Origin: Phytophthora colocasiae
Taxonomy: Eukaryota > Oomycota > Peronosporomycetes > Peronosporales > Peronosporaceae
Assembly (NCBI GenBank): GCA_018806915.1
Contig: JAGKQI010000049.1
Span: forward strand, 1,302,001 to 1,366,000
Direction: 5' to 3'
DNA: 64,000 nt
Positions 43,441 through 54,600 of the stretch are shown here, one piece after another. The position numbers and the translations under genes are program-made. The notes under the pieces were generated by a model. That model was given only the letters and a program-made list of their open reading frames with translations. It searched no databases and was not told the origin of the DNA. Each line of letters starts with the position of its first letter. The stretch's first letter is position 1.

Positions 43441-46400
43441 CTCCACCCTTTGAAAAGCGTTTACGCCGAGTTCGACCGGATCGAATCGGTCGGGCGAGGA
43501 GGTAACGCTCGATGAGTCCACCAGCTTGCCCAAGGTTTTCTTCTGGTTCCCAGGAATCCTCAGTTGGGCCGTACCAACGAACCATGAACTGAGACTTGCC
43601 TTTTCTGGTGCGGTGGTCGAGAATGTCTTGCACTTGAAGTCCCTCGTGGCCGTCGCGAGTGATGAGTCCAGGAACGTTATTAAGACGCCGGGGATTTGGA
43701 TCGAGCACGTAGGGTCTCAAATAGGACACGTGAAACTCATCGTGAAGACGAAGTCCTGGTGGCATGCCGATCTTGTATGTATCGGGTGTCGTGGACGCAA
43801 CGATGGGATACGGGCCGATGAACCGTGGAGCGAGCTTTCGCGTGCCAGTGGTGCCGAGATGGTGAAGGTCCAAATTGGAAGTGTCGAGTAAGACCTGATC
43901 TCCTGCGACGAACTGATACGTTGGCCGGTTTCGATCATGAAAAACTTCATCGGTGCCTGAGCTTGCGCCAACATGTCCTTGCATTGCTGTAAAAGCACTT
44001 TTTGGCGATCCACGAAGGAAATAGCTTTCGAACGAGTCTGGCGTGACACCGAGACGGCTAGGTCCGCGACAGAACGGGGGATATATCCAAGATCAGCAAC
44101 GAATGGCGCCATGCCGATACTAGAGTGGACCCGTGCATTGTAGGCGAATTCGGCGAGGCTGAGCTTGTCATTCCAATCGGTGTGCCGAGCATTGACGAAA
44201 GCACGAAGGTAATCAGCGACGAAGTGATTCGTTTTTTCGGTTTGGCCATCGGTTTCGGGACGGAATGCAGAGCTGAGCTGCAGCTGAGCATGCTGAAGAC
44301 TCATGAGCTCGGACCAAAACTTCGACGTGAATTTCGGGTCGCGGTCGGACACAATACTGTTTGGTAACCCGTGCAGTTTTTGGTAGTGATCTCGAAACAA
44401 GCGCGCCGTATTGGTAGCTGTACACGTTGTTGTTGTCGGAATAAAGTGCGCTCGTTTTGTGAGACGGTCAACAATCACAAGTATGGCATCGCACTCAGAT
44501 CGACGATCCCGACTCAAGCCCGTGATAAAGTCCATGGAGATATTGGACCATCGGTTCGACGGAGTCTCGAGTGGGTGCAGTAGTCCAGCCGGCTTACGAT
44601 GAGAAGCCTTAATTCGCTGGCACAACTCACATGAGGCGACGTAGCGACGAGTACTGCGGTCCATACGCATCCAGTAGAACTTGGTCTGGACCGCCAAGAG
44701 GGTCTTCAAATATCCCGGGTGTCCGCTGGCTGCTGAGTCATGATGCTCGTAGAAAATGGCATTGCGCAGGTCGGTATCGTCAGGTACACAAATTCGGCGG
44801 GGATCGTCGACAGTAGGCTGGTAGTACAGAACTTTATCTTCGATAAAGAAATGGTCGATATTGGCGCGCAAAGTGCGAGGCACTTCAACTGGTGGGGCCG
44901 CCGTGGAAACACTCGATCGCTGCTGAAGAAAATTGTAGAGGTCCCCGAAGCCGGCATCATTCGAATATAATCGAATGCATTGCTGTAAAATTGTCGGTCT
45001 GGAGGCCATATAGTTCATGAACGCTGTATCAGGCGCAATATCATCCTGTTGTGCAGTAAGCTGCTGTAGGAGATTCGCCAGAGATACGTGTTGAGCCGAT
45101 TCCCGGGTTGAAATTCCGGGTTTCGAGAAACAGCGTCAGCAACCACGTTCGACGTGCCCGGGATCCAGCGAAATAAAGGCTTTTATGATCCTAGCTCGTT
45201 CAACCACCGGGCGAGCCTCTGCGAGCAGGTCTTTTGCTCGAGTATGCTCTGTAGTGTTTTGTGATCGGTGTTGACGAAGAATGGCTTGTCGATGAGGTAC
45301 ACGCGCCAAATTCGCATGGCGTGTAGTGCTGCTAACAGCTCCTTCTCGCGTGTCGGATACATTTTCTCCGCCGTAGTGAGTTTGCGCCGTCCGCCGTAGC
45401 CGATTATGCACTCCTTGCCCGTGTCATCGACTTGATATAGGTATCCACCTACTGCATAGTCGGAAGCATCCATGCGAATATGAAATGGCCGTGAACTATC
45501 GGGGTGAGCGAGAACCGGAGGCTCCGATAGAAGCCGCTTCAGCTCCTCGAATGACCGTATCTGCTCGGCGGAGAGTGAGATTCGTTCGTGCTTTCCGCCT
45601 CCTCGACAGGCCTCCATGAGCGGTGCCGATATCTCCGCAAAATTTGCGCAGTACTTCAGTACATACACACGTCCCGATGAACGACTGTAGCTGCCTCTTG
45701 TTTTGTGGCACTGGCCACTCTCGAATGACCCGAACCTTGTCTGGGTCCATGCGAACTCCATCCCGACCAAAGTAATCACCAAGACAAGGTATCTCGCTAG
45801 CACAAAATGTGCATTTTGCAAGTTTGACGTACAGCTGCTGCTGCTCGCATCGTTGTAGGACTCGATCGAGAGCTTCAAGGTGTTCATTCAACGACGTGCT
45901 CTTGGTGAACACGAAGAGGTCATCAAAATACGCGCGGCAGAATGAGTTCTGGTCACTGAAAACTCGCTGCATCATCCGGTTGAAGGCTGAGGACTGCACG
46001 CCAGGCCCATAGGAGTTACGAGATACTCAAACTGTCCGTCCGGCGTTGAAAACGCCGTATACTGAATGTCCTTTTCGCGGAGGCGCACCTGGAAGAAACC
46101 CCACAAAGGTCCATTGCCGAGAAATAGAAGCTGCCAGCCATTGCGTCGAATATGTCCTCCTTGCGGGGAACTGGAGTAGCTGGTATTCGGAGCTTGGAGT
46201 TGATACCTCTGAAGTCGTGGACTATGCGCCAGCCCACTGCCTTCTTGACACAAGGTTGGCGCACAATAGGGTGATTTAGAAGGTCGAATGATGCCTGCAG
46301 CCAGCATCTCTGCTGTCCACGCGCGAATGGCCTGCTTCATCTCGTCACTAAGGCGAAATTGCTTTCTAGCCACTGGGATGTCGTCCGATAGCTCAACTTC

Positions 46401-47266
46401 CGCTTCTACGTCAACGGATCGTTGCGGAGCTACATTCGGAAGTTCGACCCGAAAAACTGTGTCCTTGTACTTGAGAAGCACCGATTCTTCAGGCCGACCC
46501 CGGAGTTGTTCCCATCCTTGCTTAAGCTGACGATTGGCTTTTTCAGACGGTTCCTCTGCGACTTGCACTGCGAAGCAGAACTCTCCGTCTTCAGCTTTCA
46601 TTCGGCGGAGTTGGCGGAGCGAGATCACTTTCGTGTTGCCAGTCGCCGAGACGTAGCTGTGCTTGGTGTAAAAGAGTAATTGCTCAGTCTCGTCCTGTTC
46701 ACGCCGGGATATCCGATTCCTTCTTCGCCTACCACCAGCAAACACACCGATATCGGCCTGGGGACATGGCTTCAGCGCGAGGCCAGTAGTTGAACCGCGA
46801 GGATGTATCACTTTGTCGACCAGTTGATGTCGGGGTTTACCTTTTCAAGCCAAGGAAGCCCAAGCATTAGATTTTTCCCCTCGGGAACATCCATCACAAA
46901 AACTTCAGATTCGTACGGCGCAAACCCGTCCAGCGACAGCGTGATATGAGTACTTCGTCGTGGGATGCTCATTCGCCGGCCGCAGCCGAGTTTAATCTCG
47001 AGAGGTTTCTGTGACGTTTTGACCGGCAAGCCCAGTGCTGATGCTACACGGGGGTCGATGGCATTAAATGACGCGCCACTATCAATGAAAATGGAGACAG
47101 ACGCGTCTGCCACTCGTCCACCGGGGCACAAATAGCCGTAAATTTTCTCCTTCTTTGTCGGTTCAGCTTTGTCGCCTTGATAGTGAAGCTGTTCCTGGAG
47201 AGGGCTACCAGAACGCGTACGGCTACCACGATCTGGTTGTTTCGGCCCGGTGGGTTGCCACTCCAC
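43433..47266 (-). pseudogene. Gypsy pol (PR-RT-RH-IN-chromodomain), frameshifted
   Basis: Pieces in different frames: protease 46808-47266 (FIDSGASFNAI, GLPWL); reverse transcriptase across 45496-46811 (KAVGWRIVHDFRGINSKL, EYLVTPMGL, YFDDLFVF); RNase H at 45183-45680 (FHIRMDASDYAVGG, NTDHKTLQSIL); integrase 43717-45018 with HHCC zinc region (HHDSAASGHPGYLKTL...CELCQRIK), SMDFITGL and DGQTEKTNH; chromodomain within 43433-43640 (GKSQFMVRWYGPTEDSWEPEENL). At least five frame changes are needed to read the whole. The copy cannot encode a working polymerase. Confidence 0.85.
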
Positions 47267-47271
47267 CGAGC

Positions 47272-48315
47272 CTACGCATTTTTTGTGGCCGAAACCTTGG
47301 CATCTGCCTTCTTCTTGAAGCAGGCAGCCTCGGTATGACCAGGCTTGTCACAGTAAGCGCAGGAGGGTCGGTCTGTTCCAGCATTTGACCCTCTGGTATT
47401 CTTCTGCGGCGGAGACCCAGCTGACGTTTGTTTCTGCGCCTGCTTTTTCCCGTTGCTGATGTCATTGTTCTGTTCCTTCTTCGAGTTTGAGTTGGACGAT
47501 GGTGCGCGAGAATCTTCAAAGCGTTGAGCGAGCTCAATGACGTCCTTCAGGTCTCCGGGCACATTTTGTGACACAAAAGCGCTGGTATCGGGGCGGAGGT
47601 TCTGTTGATAAAACCACCGCTTGACAGCCTCTGGCAGCTCGCAATCGAGCTGGGACATCAACTGCAGAAACTTCGTGGTGTATGCCTGTTGGGACCCACT
47701 CCAGCGAAGGCTGTGCATCTTTGAGAGTACCTTGTACTGATAGTCAGCCTCACGAAATCGCTCACGGATCCGCTGCTTGAAAATGGCCCATGTGGCCGGC
47801 TGGTCGCCTAGTGAGGTCTTGAAGTCTCGATACCAGGTTTGGGCTGCCGGACCAAGATTCGCGAAGATGGTGTTTACGAAGTCGGACGAGTGGCTGTTCA
47901 TCTCTTCGCTGTAGGTCGAGTAGTATTGCTCAGTGCTAAACAGCCACAGCTCCAGATCGTCACTAGACTGACCGTTAAACTGTGGAGGGTTGCCCTTCTT
48001 CTTTTGCGGCTTTTGAGCCGCCACATGAGCCTGGAGCATCTGCTGCTGCAGCAAAACCTGCTGTTGGAGCATCTGAGCCATTTGCTCTTGATTCTGGCGC
48101 TGCGCGGTGTTCATGAACTCGAACATCTGCCGCATCAGCGCAACGTTGTCTGCCGCCGACTGTTGGGCCGGGTGCGATGCAGCATTGCCCTCGTCGCCTC
48201 GATTTCGAGCTTGATCATTGCTCTCAGAGCGAGTGGCTGCGTCTGCTGCGGTGTCTTCTTCACGTCTGCGTCGCTGCTGACGGGGGCGTGGGTTTGGACT
48301 CTGGTTACGTGTCAT
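47272..48315 (-). CDS. Gypsy Gag protein
   Basis: 347 residues from the ATG that starts MTRNQSPNP. The N-terminus is Arg/Gln-rich. A central capsid-like helical domain contains LELWLFSTEQYY and FKQRIRERFREADYQYK. A single zinc knuckle C-x2-C-x4-H-x4-C (CAYCDKPGHTEAAC) lies near the end. It packages the element RNA. gag is open, unlike pol. Its stop lies just before the protease frame, so a frameshift is needed to link them, as in many Gypsy elements. Confidence 0.85.
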   Translation of the reverse strand: MTRNQSPNPRPRQQRRRREEDTAADAATRSESNDQARNRGDEGNAASHPAQQSAADNVALMRQMFEFMNTAQRQNQEQMAQMLQQQVLLQQQMLQAHVAAQKPQKKKGNPPQFNGQSSDDLELWLFSTEQYYSTYSEEMNSHSSDFVNTIFANLGPAAQTWYRDFKTSLGDQPATWAIFKQRIRERFREADYQYKVLSKMHSLRWSGSQQAYTTKFLQLMSQLDCELPEAVKRWFYQQNLRPDTSAFVSQNVPGDLKDVIELAQRFEDSRAPSSNSNSKKEQNNDISNGKKQAQKQTSAGSPPQKNTRGSNAGTDRPSCAYCDKPGHTEAACFKKKADAKVSATKNA

Positions 48316-48409
48316 TGTCGAAGTGTCTTGACCGATCGAAAATACCGATGTGCCTTGCGTCGAAAAAGTCGAACCGTAGATGCGTTTCACGCTTCAATAG
48401 TTTTAAAAC

Positions 48410-48659
48410 TGTCACGTTATACGCGATTGAGACTCAACTTGTGTTGTTGTTGGTAAAATTGAGAATGAATTAGAAAGTTATGCAATGCTGAGCTAGACGA
48501 TGAAGGGCTCACGAGTCGTGAGGCTGTGAACCAGCTGTGCAGCCACCACTTGAGGCGCTACTGCTGACAGTCACAACTTGAGATCAACGTCAGCAAACAG
48601 CTTGCCCACGCCAGGTTCTGGTCCAGCTCCACTTCAATGTGATAGAGGCTATCATGACA
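48410..48659 (-). repeat. Gypsy 5' LTR
   Basis: Matches 43191-43440 and is followed on its outer side by GCAAA, the target duplication. On its inner side the sequence is the palindromic AGTTTTAAAACT, not an obvious tRNA-primer site. Confidence 0.95.
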
Positions 48660-49045
48660 GCAAAGCTATCGTAATTGGCGTGTCTTTCGTGGTGACTGCA
48701 TTGCTGTCAGCGTGTTGGAGTTGTGTCTTGACGCATACTCCAGGGTACTACTCGACAAGTCATCGCGGTCGAGGAATGGGCTACGCTGTTGGGGTTAGTC
48801 GTTTGGCTGCAGTTGGAGGTTGCTATCTGTACCCACACATGTTCAACGTGTGGGTGTTGTCCGTGCCAGTGCTGTGTTGGGTCTTTGGTGGCATTCTGGC
48901 GGTCGTAGCTGTAGGTATCGTGCCTCATTTCGGCTACCAGCCTTTGAGTCAGGAAGATACTTCTGACTTGGGCACGTGGGAGGTAACTGAGTTGGAGTCT
49001 GGTACGAAATCAAGTGATACAACGGAGCTGGAATCGAACGTGTAG

Positions 49046-51611
49046 ATGCAGGTGAAACAAGACAGTCATTATAGACAGATAAATTTGTAGCATAACCATT
49101 CCATCCATCCATTGTTGTACTCGCCATCGTTTAGCTCTGCTTGGTGTGTAGATAAATTCATTTTCGACATTTTCGACACGCATATTCGACATTCATTTTT
49201 GACGACGCTTTGTGTCAAAATTGACAATGACAAAACTAACGCCCAGTCACAATCAAAAGGCAAGTATATATTGGCTTGCGGGCTGGAAAGCCCGGGTCTC
49301 GCAGTTCTTTAGTTTTGTTTGTACTAGCGCTAGCAGTCCTTGTGGATCTGCCATTCGACTGGAGGAACTGCCGCGTGTATGGACGGCGGCATTTTCTGTA
49401 ACAAGTACAACCAATGACCTGGCATCAATTATTGACTATGAACGCAGTGACCAGGACGTCTACGTCTACGGACTGAGTTAACGCTCGTATCTCGTGGAAG
49501 GACTGGGCCACTTTGCACCTGCGAGTGTCATCAGTTGATGGAATTGTATCGGAGAGTGGAGACACAGTGGAGAAACGCTCGACGTTCTCGAACTGGGACC
49601 ACAACTGTGGTGTCGTGGCCAGTCGATTCCTTGTATGGCTGAAGACTTCTGCAAAAGCAAGTTTTCTAGTGACAGATCTTAGCTCTACGACAAGCTGGAT
49701 CTGCTGTACCTGACGGCAAGCAAAGATCTAACGCCTGTGCTGACGCATTAGCACATAACGGCAAAAAGGCTTCGTACTTGCTCCGATCTACCTTTGGTGA
49801 TATCTTCCGACCGTATGCGGATTCCAATCCTTGCAGTAATTTACCCGCAGCGATGCGGATACTGATGCGCTCGTTTACTTTGCTGAATCGGAGGATGATG
49901 CTGGATTTGGTGATGAGGAACCCGAGACGCTGCTCTACGACTCGGATTTGATGTTCTACCTTATTGTGCTCTCGGAAATGTGAGTCCCCTACTCCATACA
50001 AGGCGACGTTGATGAACAGGTACGAGAACTCCACCATGGCATCGGACAACTACTTGTCGCTGCCATACTATTGTTTGTACACTGGAAGCCGGGAACGTCC
50101 CTATTGCTCTGCCTCTGGTGGATGAACGTGAATGAGTGGCGAGCGGATGCTCGTGAACTTTGATGACAGGCCACTGCACGACATTCACTGCACCAACAAA
50201 CAGTGGCGGTGCTACGTGCGGTGTGTAAATTCCGATATCCTACACAAAAGAAAAACGGCGTGTTGGAGAACGTGGATACTAACTGTATGGACGACCTGAA
50301 GCCGGGGAGTTTTTTTGCACGAGCGACCTCTACGACAGCTTGGATTCAGATTGGTAAAGCTCGAGTGGAGAAGAATGTATTAAACAGAGTTGATCTTAAA
50401 GTGTAGCCCCTCTTATCAAGCAAAGAATAATGCAGCAAGAAACGAGTCAACACGTGACAAGTTTTAAAAGAAAGAGGCATGTTACAAGCCTAACGTACGT
50501 CCTAGTGTGATTGCAAACCTGTCTGTCCTCGACCGTAATGAGCACTTGCAATTCTTCAGAAGAGCCCTGGATACTCACGCACGGCCTCGCACATGATAGC
50601 ACCAAGGATAACGAGACCTACAACCACCAACAAGATGACTTCACTCAGTGACCATGGCACGCCACCAGAGTAATGTAGCTCCTCTAGGGTAGCCGTTGCT
50701 CCCTGCTCCTCATTGGTACCCATCTGAACAGTCTCGAGATTCAAGTTGTCCAAGCCCTTGGTGGTCGACAGGTGGGCAAACCATTTCGCTGCTGGCCGAG
50801 GAATCCAGGGAAGCTCAGGCGTCGTATAATGGACACCAACGTGAGGCTTGAAAGACCCCCATTCGTTGTTATCCACAAAAGATCACGCGGTGTATCTGAT
50901 GATCGGAATCTCTTCCTCCACAACAGCTTTATACAATTGTTCCACGTACGCCTAGAAGCACCAGAGCTAACCACTGTAACAAAGTTGAAATACGACTGGG
51001 TACCTCTGCCAGAATGAAACTGGAGACTGGAGAGAGAAATGCAGCCACTGAGCTCTGATTTCAGAGCTATGAAAATGACAAATTCAAACTCCTCAACAAC
51101 TTTCCGTTGAACACATTCTCGATCTCCACCTTCAGCCGACAGTGCATCGAACCACTTGACCATATCCTCGAGTCGAGGCTCGGTATTGGCAAAAAGGCGA
51201 CCTGGTACTCTTCGCATTTAGTTGCGCCACAACATTTACCAGCCCCAGCCTCCCCAGCCACCAAGGTCGCAGCAACCACCCCATCCGTATCCACCCCAAA
51301 GACCTCCCCATCCCCAGAACTCCTTTTTGTTGTTTCCGTCGATACGCTCAAGTATGTTCATCTCCTTCTCTGCAGCTTCACGCCAAACAAGCCCGCTACA
51401 AAGCCCATAACATAAACGCTCTAGGTGACATACATTTTTGCATAGTATATGCAATCGAATTATTCTATGCCTTCATATCGAAATATGATATGACTCCGAC
51501 GGTTGCTTGAATGTTTCATGACGGTTGTACGATCACAAACGTCCGGCAGGCCGCTAAGCGACAGCTGCGAATTTCAGAAGATGAAGATGGAGGAAAATAG
51601 CGGCCGAGGAA
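49046..51611. other. 2.6-kb region without a supported gene
   Basis: Several short ORFs occur. A minus-strand one at 50556-50876 has a single hydrophobic segment (VILLVVVGLVILGAIM) and could be the end of a small membrane protein. A minus-strand ORF reaching 51236 is dense in Gly and Trp (FWGWGGLWGGYGWGG). Neither has a complete start or neighbours that support it. The rest appears to be decayed sequence. Confidence 0.35.
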
Positions 51612-54600
51612 TCACCGCTTCTGGTGGTTCACGAAGCGCATGGCCAGCAGTGTAAACACGCGGAAGGCCACAAGGAACGCCAGAACGATGGCAGCGTTCC
51701 GCCATATCTGGCTGTGCTTCATCAGGAAGACGTCGTCCAGGTACTCCTTCACGGTCAGGTCGGACCGGAGCGACGGCGGGACATTCGTCATAACTTGGCA
51801 GCCGACGTCGCTTCCACCGTCGCTGGGGCAGTCGCCGAATACGATGGCACACATTGCCGCCATTGTGTAGTGCTGCGGCGTGAGGTGGTAGAGCCACTTG
51901 TAGCCCGTCGGCAGGTCTCCGGCGGGGGGACTGAAGCCCATGAACAGTAGGAAGATCAACGCCATGAGCATACCCAGAATCTGTGCCACCTCCACGTTCG
52001 GTAACAGGAAGACGAGGAACTCGCCGATGTAGGCTTGCAGCAGCACGTGAAGTGACACCGTCAGCCAGAACGTGAGGAAGGCGCCGAAGCCGGTGAAACC
52101 CACCATCGGGTAGAAGGTGGCCATGAACAGCAGCACAGCCAAGAAGGTGTACGGGATCTCCGCCACACTTGAGGCAAAGAAGTACCAGAAGGCGTTGTAC
52201 GTCTGCGCCGCTCGCTCACGGTAGAAGGCGGCTCGCTCCTCGGAAGCGACGGGCAAGGCGCTGTTGAACGATCCGATGCCCAGGAATCCAACGGCCAAGT
52301 ACATCATGCCCATTCCCGAGTTGATACCCGAGTATGACGTGTACTCTGCGCCGACGTACGTGATACCGAAGACGAGACCCAGCACGAGCGACACGAAGAA
52401 GCGCGTCAAGTTGAACGAGGCTGTGCGCCAGTACATGTTGAAGAAGCGCTGCAGCAGGAACTTCATCTGCGTCATCTCGGTCGCAGCACGCTTGTCTCCG
52501 TAGGTCAATTCAGGATAGTCTGGGGACGGACGAGTCACGCCGTCGCGGTCCAAGTTGTCTTGCAAGAACTGGTAGTGCTTGCTGTTCTGGAAAACCTTCA
52601 CGAAGTCGGTTCGATCACCATTGCTGTTGCCGACACCAGCACCGATCACCTCCAACATCCACGTTGCCGGGTTGTAATTGTCCTCCAACTTGTCCACACC
52701 GTCAATTGATTCGAAGTACGCGATCATCTCGCTGGCGTTCTTGCCCAGTTCACCAGCGAACACCGTCTCACCTCCACGCTTCAGCAACAGCAGACTATCG
52801 AACACACTGAAAACCTCGGTTGACGGCTGGTGGATCGTGCACACCACCGTACGACCCGTGTTGGCCACCTTCCGTACACCGTCCATGATGAGCTTAGCAG
52901 AGCGCGCGTCCAGGCCGCTCGTCGGCTCGTCCAGGAACAACACACTCGGTTGCGCCGCTAGCTCCACACCGATAGTCAAACGCTTCATCTGCTCCACGGA
53001 GCTGCCGCGGATGATCTGGTCGGCGATCGGGTGCAGGTCCAGCAGGTCCAGACACTCGTTCACCGAGTCGTACTTGTAGCTGTCGGGAACATCCGCTCCC
53101 TGGCGCAGGAACGCGCTGAACGTCAGCGCCTCGCGGATGGTGGCCGACTCAGAGTGGATGTCCATCTGCTCGCAGTATCCCGTGGATCGGCGGATGGCGA
53201 GGTCGGTGGCGGGGTAGCCATTGAGCAGGATCTGTCCGGTGATCTTGCCGCCAGTCTTTCGGCCGGCGATGACGTCCATGAGCGTGGTCTTGCCAGCGCC
53301 AGAGGATCCCATGAGGGCGGTGATGGTTCCTGGGAGAGCGTATCCGCTGATCCCCTTGAGCAGGTCGATGGTGTCCTTGGGGTTGGCTGGGTCGGGCACG
53401 GTGTACCATAGGTCCTTGAAGGCGACGGTGACTGGGACGAAGTGTTTCTCCGAGGCAGGAGCCACGGCTAGCAAGGTATCCCCGCCGGCTGGAGAGCTGC
53501 GAGGAGTCTGCATCAGTCCGTATTCGTCCGAAGCGCCATCCTTGTTGTCCGAGTCCAGTGTCACATTCTCGGGACTTTCGTAGCGGTGGTATTCTAGCGC
53601 GAGGTACGAAAGGAACATGAAGAAGATGTATGCAGCCGCCATGAAGACGATGCCGTACCACAGCCAGAACTTCTCCGACGGAACCTCGAACGTGCTGAGC
53701 GAGTAGTCTCCGACCGTTTGGTTGAAGCTTTCACAGAAGTTGACGTCGCCGTAGACGCACGTGTCAAATGCCGAGTCGCTGTACTGGTTCACTGCCAGAG
53801 CTCGCACGCACCACGCGATCGGGTTCATCCAGTAGATCCAGATGAGGTAGTCAGGGATCTGCTCCTTCGTGATGACGAAGCCGCCAAACAGGATGAAGAA
53901 GAGAATGGATACGCTGGAGATCGGGTTGGCCACGTTGAAATTCGGCGCGGCGGACGCCAAGAAGAAGAAGAAGGCCGTGAAGGCGAGATTCGTGATGCCC
54001 AGCATGAGGAGGAAGAGGAAGAACGCGCCGATGGTGTCCACGAAGCCGCACATCCAGTACACGATGGAGCCGAACACGACCGTTTCCAGAACAATCGGTG
54101 GCAGCTGGCTTGCCGAGCTCGAGAGCACGTAAGACGCTGTCCGGAAGAAGTTGGCCCTGCGTTGCTTGTAAAAGACCTCGCGCGCAGCCATGACGGTTGG
54201 GATCTGCGCAGATTGACCGAGCGACAAACACAAGACCGACGCGAAAATGACGCCCATGACCAGTTGCGCATTGGTCGGGTTGACCTGGTAGAAGACGCTC
54301 GAGTACAGTAAACCCATGATGGTGTTCATGACCAGGCGACCGACGAGTGCGGCTGAGTCGCGCAGCGTTACTCTCATCTGTCGCCTCATCAACAAGGCTG
54401 TGCTGTCTAAGAAGTTCTGGTGGAACTCGGGCTGGGCATCCATGTGCAACTGCTTGTCGTGAACGAGACCGGGGTGGACCGGTTCTTCCAGGTCGACAAG
54501 CAGTTCGTGGTAGATGGACGAGCGCTGAAAGACATCAGCAAAGTCACTCGCTGAACGTGGGATGGAAACACCTTTGGCGACTTCTACTTCGTACTGGGCC

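Larger units (their letters stand above)
43191..48659 (-). mobile_element. Ty3/Gypsy LTR retrotransposon (chromodomain type)
   Basis: 5,469 bp, inserted with coding strand minus. It has 250-bp LTRs starting TGTCA and ending TGACA (43191-43440 and 48410-48659) that look identical. They are flanked by a 5-bp duplication GCAAA (43186-43190 and 48660-48664). Order on the minus strand is gag, protease, reverse transcriptase/RNase H, integrase, chromodomain, as in Gypsy. A purine-rich AAAGGGTGGAG precedes the 3' LTR. pol is broken by several frameshifts despite the matching LTRs. Confidence 0.95.
42125..49045 (+). pseudogene. MFS transporter paralog 3, split by a Gypsy element
   Basis: The 5' part is 42125-43190 and the 3' part 48665-49045; removing the retrotransposon and one copy of its 5-bp duplication rejoins the helix (...LSYAAWCK) in frame. 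Independently, about 29 net bases are missing near 42292 in helix 1 relative to the 40308 gene, causing a frameshift after SWAIQA. The rest is well conserved (GHIADRFGRRIALV, RGRMVSLLDAF, VPESPRWLAS, WSCVLTHTPGYYST). Two lesions make it a clear pseudogene. Its good preservation elsewhere suggests both are young. Confidence 0.85.

Noticed and set aside
45809..48473. Plus-strand ORFs inside the Gypsy element
   Set aside because: All retroelement motifs are on the minus strand; these are shadows, one of them running into the LTR.
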